A DNA stretch of 5,256 nt, taken from contig CAYPZT010000048.1 in assembly GCA_964415435.1 (NCBI GenBank), positions 1 to 5,256 of the forward strand, read 5' to 3'. Made by a program: the position numbers and the translations under genes. Positions 4,355-5,256 of the stretch are shown piece after piece. The stretch's first letter is position 1; every line of letters begins with the position of its first letter. Source of the stretch: CAYPZT01 sp964415435 (lineage in GTDB: Bacteria; Patescibacteriota; Microgenomatia; UBA1406; GWC2-37-13). Below the pieces are notes generated by a model. That model ran no database searches. It was not told the DNA's origin and was given only the letters and a program-made list of their open reading frames with translations.

Positions 4355-4453
4355 TTATTTTTGTCTTTCGCTTTTTCCAAATGATTGGTCGTATTTGTCG
4401 TCAAAGTCAATACCATTTTTTCTTGCGAGCATTTCGCGAGCGAACTTAGTCAT
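4355..4453 (-). CDS. 32-residue basic mini-ORF before the SSB-like gene
   Basis: ATG at 4453, product MTKFAREMLARKNG followed by IDFDDKYDQSFGKSERQK, stop TAA one base before the next start. The ATG overlaps the end of the preceding mini-ORF by 8 bases (ATGACTAA). AGAAAG lies directly upstream. The frame extends further up to an ATG at 4546, but that part conflicts with a better acidic ORF and looks like a shadow. Nothing is known of its function; it could also be only a coupling leader for the SSB-like gene. Confidence 0.45.
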   Translation of the reverse strand: MTKFAREMLARKNGIDFDDKYDQSFGKSERQK

Positions 4454-4559
4454 CTTTCTGCTTTTCGCTAATATCCGTATCTTCGTCCCACTCGTCTTCG
4501 TTCGCTTCTGCTGCTGCGCGGAAGCTGTCAAGCGCGATGTCGTCATAGGGATTATCCAT
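4446..4559 (-). CDS. 37-residue acidic mini-ORF
   Basis: ATG at 4559, product beginning MDNPYDDIALDSFRAAAEAN and continuing with a run rich in Glu and Asp that contains DEWDEDTDI, stop TAA at 4448-4446. It has an acidic, helix-forming composition of the kind seen in small phage proteins that mimic DNA or bind basic partners; that role is speculation. It overlaps the 55-residue ORF upstream by 8 bases (ATGGATAA) and the 32-residue ORF downstream by 8 bases (ATGACTAA). The matching overlaps on both sides are the main evidence that it is translated. Confidence 0.5.
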   Translation of the reverse strand: MDNPYDDIALDSFRAAAEANEDEWDEDTDISEKQKDD

Positions 4560-4719
4560 TTTTGATGTGTTCGATTATTGTTTCGACCGAAGAACTTGCT
4601 GCTTTACACGCTTCTGCTACTTTGGTTTGTTCTTTTACTACTTTATCAAGAAGTTCTGAGAGAGTGCGTAATTGGTTAATCATCGCAGCATTTGCTGCTA
4701 TATATTCTTCATTGGTCAT
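4552..4719 (-). CDS. 55-residue helical (coiled-coil-like) small protein
   Basis: ATG at 4719, beginning MTNEEYIAANAAMINQLRTL and continuing with SELLDKVVKEQTKVAEACKA to HIKNG. Hydrophobic residues fall at heptad-like spacing (I, L, L, L, V, V), suggesting one long helix that pairs with itself or a partner. One Cys at residue 38. It overlaps the preceding ORF by 11 bases and the next by 8. I do not recognise a family. Confidence 0.6.
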   Translation of the reverse strand: MTNEEYIAANAAMINQLRTLSELLDKVVKEQTKVAEACKAASSSVETIIEHIKNG

Positions 4720-4846
4720 AGTTTTTGAAAGTTTCGTGTGTTTCGTACTGATGGACGATTGACGCTATGCGGTCGAACGTCTCCTCTGCTTCTTTACCTT
4801 CTGCGATCGCCTCAAGGATTTCTTCGTATGCCACTATTTTTTCCAC
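4709..4846 (-). CDS. 45-residue small acidic protein (GTG start)
   Basis: GTG at 4846, product MEKIVAYEEILEAIAEGKEA followed by EETFDRIASIVHQY and ending YDQ. Mostly helical and acidic. The GTG is one base after the TAA of the membrane mini-gene, and the run GGATAAGG just before it could act as a weak Shine-Dalgarno. A TTG five codons upstream is an alternative start. Stop TGA lies within the next gene, an 11-base overlap. Family not recognised. Confidence 0.55.
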   Translation of the reverse strand: MEKIVAYEEILEAIAEGKEAEETFDRIASIVHQYETHETFKNYDQ

Positions 4847-4847
4847 C

Positions 4848-4991
4848 TTATCCGAATGCAACGACCAGACCGACGATGAGGATGTATGCTACCGGCACGC
4901 CGATGATGATTGTAGCGATGACTTCTGCGACCTTTTTGGCAAATGACTTTTTATGGTGCTCAAGTAGTAGGTGTTCGATGTGGTATACCAT
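4848..4991 (-). CDS. 47-residue single-pass membrane protein
   Basis: ATG at 4991, product beginning MVYHIEHLLLEHHKKSFAKK and then a hydrophobic stretch of about 25 residues (VIATIIIGVPVAYILIVGLVV, about 24-44) ending AFG. The basic segment KKSFAKK before the hydrophobic helix predicts the N-terminus in the cytoplasm. It is the first gene after the 4992-5076 control region and leads the string of overlapping mini-genes. Function unknown; a holin, antiholin or superinfection-exclusion role is conceivable but nothing in the sequence decides it. Confidence 0.6.
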   Translation of the reverse strand: MVYHIEHLLLEHHKKSFAKKVAEVIATIIIGVPVAYILIVGLVVAFG

Positions 4992-4995
4992 GTGT

Positions 4996-5036
4996 TGTGT
5001 TTATTTTATTTGACCTTATGTATATCGTAACACATA
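4996..5036 (-). promoter_or_regulatory. Candidate control region of the mini-gene/SSB unit
   Basis: The minus strand has an imperfect dyad TATGTGTTACGATATACATA (5036-5017, arms TATGT/ACATA centred on CG) followed by TAAAAT (5008-5003), a possible -10 whose start point would lie a few bases before the ATG at 4991. The half-site TGTGTTA followed by a pyrimidine and G is shared with the palindrome at 2219-2236. No good -35 at standard spacing was found, so the promoter itself is weakly supported. Confidence 0.3.
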
Positions 5037-5058
5037 TATGATTGTGATACCAGCCCCC

Positions 5059-5067
5059 TGTGGATAA
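5059..5067 (-). promoter_or_regulatory. Perfect DnaA-box sequence TTATCCACA (copy 2)
   Basis: The minus strand reads TTATCCACA inside AGTTATCCACAG (5069-5058), the same 12 bases as at 2237-2248. It is 9 bases after the TAG of the partial gene and about 25 bases before the dyad at 5017-5036, again between a gene end and the control region of the next unit. Confidence 0.5.
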
Positions 5068-5076
5068 CTCGAAAAG

Positions 5077-5256
5077 CTAGTGTTTATCAGTATTTTCTGG
5101 CCTTACTTCGTACACATTACAACCGATGAACTTTCTTAATTTCTCGTCGGAAACTTCAAAATCGAAGTCAGTAATGTAGTGGTATTTTTTATCTTGGTAA
5201 GAATAAAAAATATACATACCCATGTAGTAGAGCTGCCCTATATGGCCTGCTATGCT
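5077..5256 (-). CDS. Unknown protein, C-terminal 59 residues (5' end probably outside window)
   Basis: The frame is open from the window edge to a TAG at 5079-5077. Visible chain: a Tyr-rich segment GQLYYMGMYIFYSYQDKKYHYI, then TDFDFEVSDEKLRKFIGCNVYEVRPENTDKH at the end. The second half reads as beta strand, helix, beta strand. Two internal ATGs (residues 12 and 14) could instead start a protein of 46-48 residues, as neighbouring genes are equally short. I do not recognise a family. It is followed by the gap with DnaA-box copy 2, so it is the last gene of the unit to its right. Confidence 0.55.
   Translation of the reverse strand, partial: SIAGHIGQLYYMGMYIFYSYQDKKYHYITDFDFEVSDEKLRKFIGCNVYEVRPENTDKH

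Noticed and set aside
4354..4546. Longer versions: a 63-residue ORF from 4546 and a 21-residue N-terminal extension of the SSB-like gene from 4416
   Set aside because: They overlap each other and the acidic 37-residue ORF. The set of shorter starts (4559, 4453, 4353) tiles the region with consistent small overlaps and places each start just at the preceding stop.
4981..4990. 10-bp palindrome TGGTATACCA at the start of the 47-residue membrane gene
   Set aside because: It lies inside codons 1-4, does not extend beyond ten bases, and is not repeated elsewhere; coincidence is sufficient.
1..5256. tRNA genes, insertion sequences, integrase attachment sites
   Set aside because: No cloverleaf-like segment, no transposase or integrase frame, and no terminal repeats were seen on either strand.

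Overview
The window looks like accessory plus early/replication-type DNA of a tailed bacteriophage or prophage. Every gene I can support lies on the minus strand, so the order of transcription is from position 5256 towards 1. The genes are small, packed end to end, and repeatedly joined by 1-base gaps or 4-29 base overlaps. Recognisable phage families are a NinG-type HNH-like protein, a single-stranded-DNA-binding-like protein with an acidic tail, a small winged helix-turn-helix protein, a ribbon-helix-helix protein, several tiny zinc-binding proteins, a small membrane protein, and the first 16 codons of a short phage protein starting MTLEQQV. All three stop codons are used, so the standard bacterial code fits. 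Canonical Shine-Dalgarno sequences are almost absent; starts are preceded by A-rich leaders. This suggests a host that depends little on Shine-Dalgarno pairing (Bacteroidota or candidate-phyla bacteria are possible), but the host cannot be named from this sequence.

Region 5256-4354: the 3' part of an unknown gene, then an 85-base regulatory gap with a perfect DnaA-box sequence, then five very small overlapping genes (47, 45, 55, 37 and 32 codons), one with a transmembrane segment. Region 4353-2247: the SSB-like gene, a 70-base gap holding a 10-bp inverted repeat, a conserved phage hypothetical with a GTG start, a CCCH zinc protein, NinG, a helical phage protein and a winged-helix protein. Region 2246-2202: a 45-base control region with a second DnaA-box sequence, a perfect 18-bp palindrome and a promoter that would make a leaderless transcript.

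Region 2201-1: a second transcription unit. It begins with a His-rich small protein and a DUF6745-type protein whose gene contains fifteen 12-bp tandem repeats. These are followed by an RHH protein, an in-frame zinc-ribbon ORF, a small membrane protein, a four-Cys zinc protein and the MTLEQQV protein. The first group looks like replication/recombination functions. The second looks like accessory cargo under its own switch, with the DUF6745 pair as its most distinctive content.
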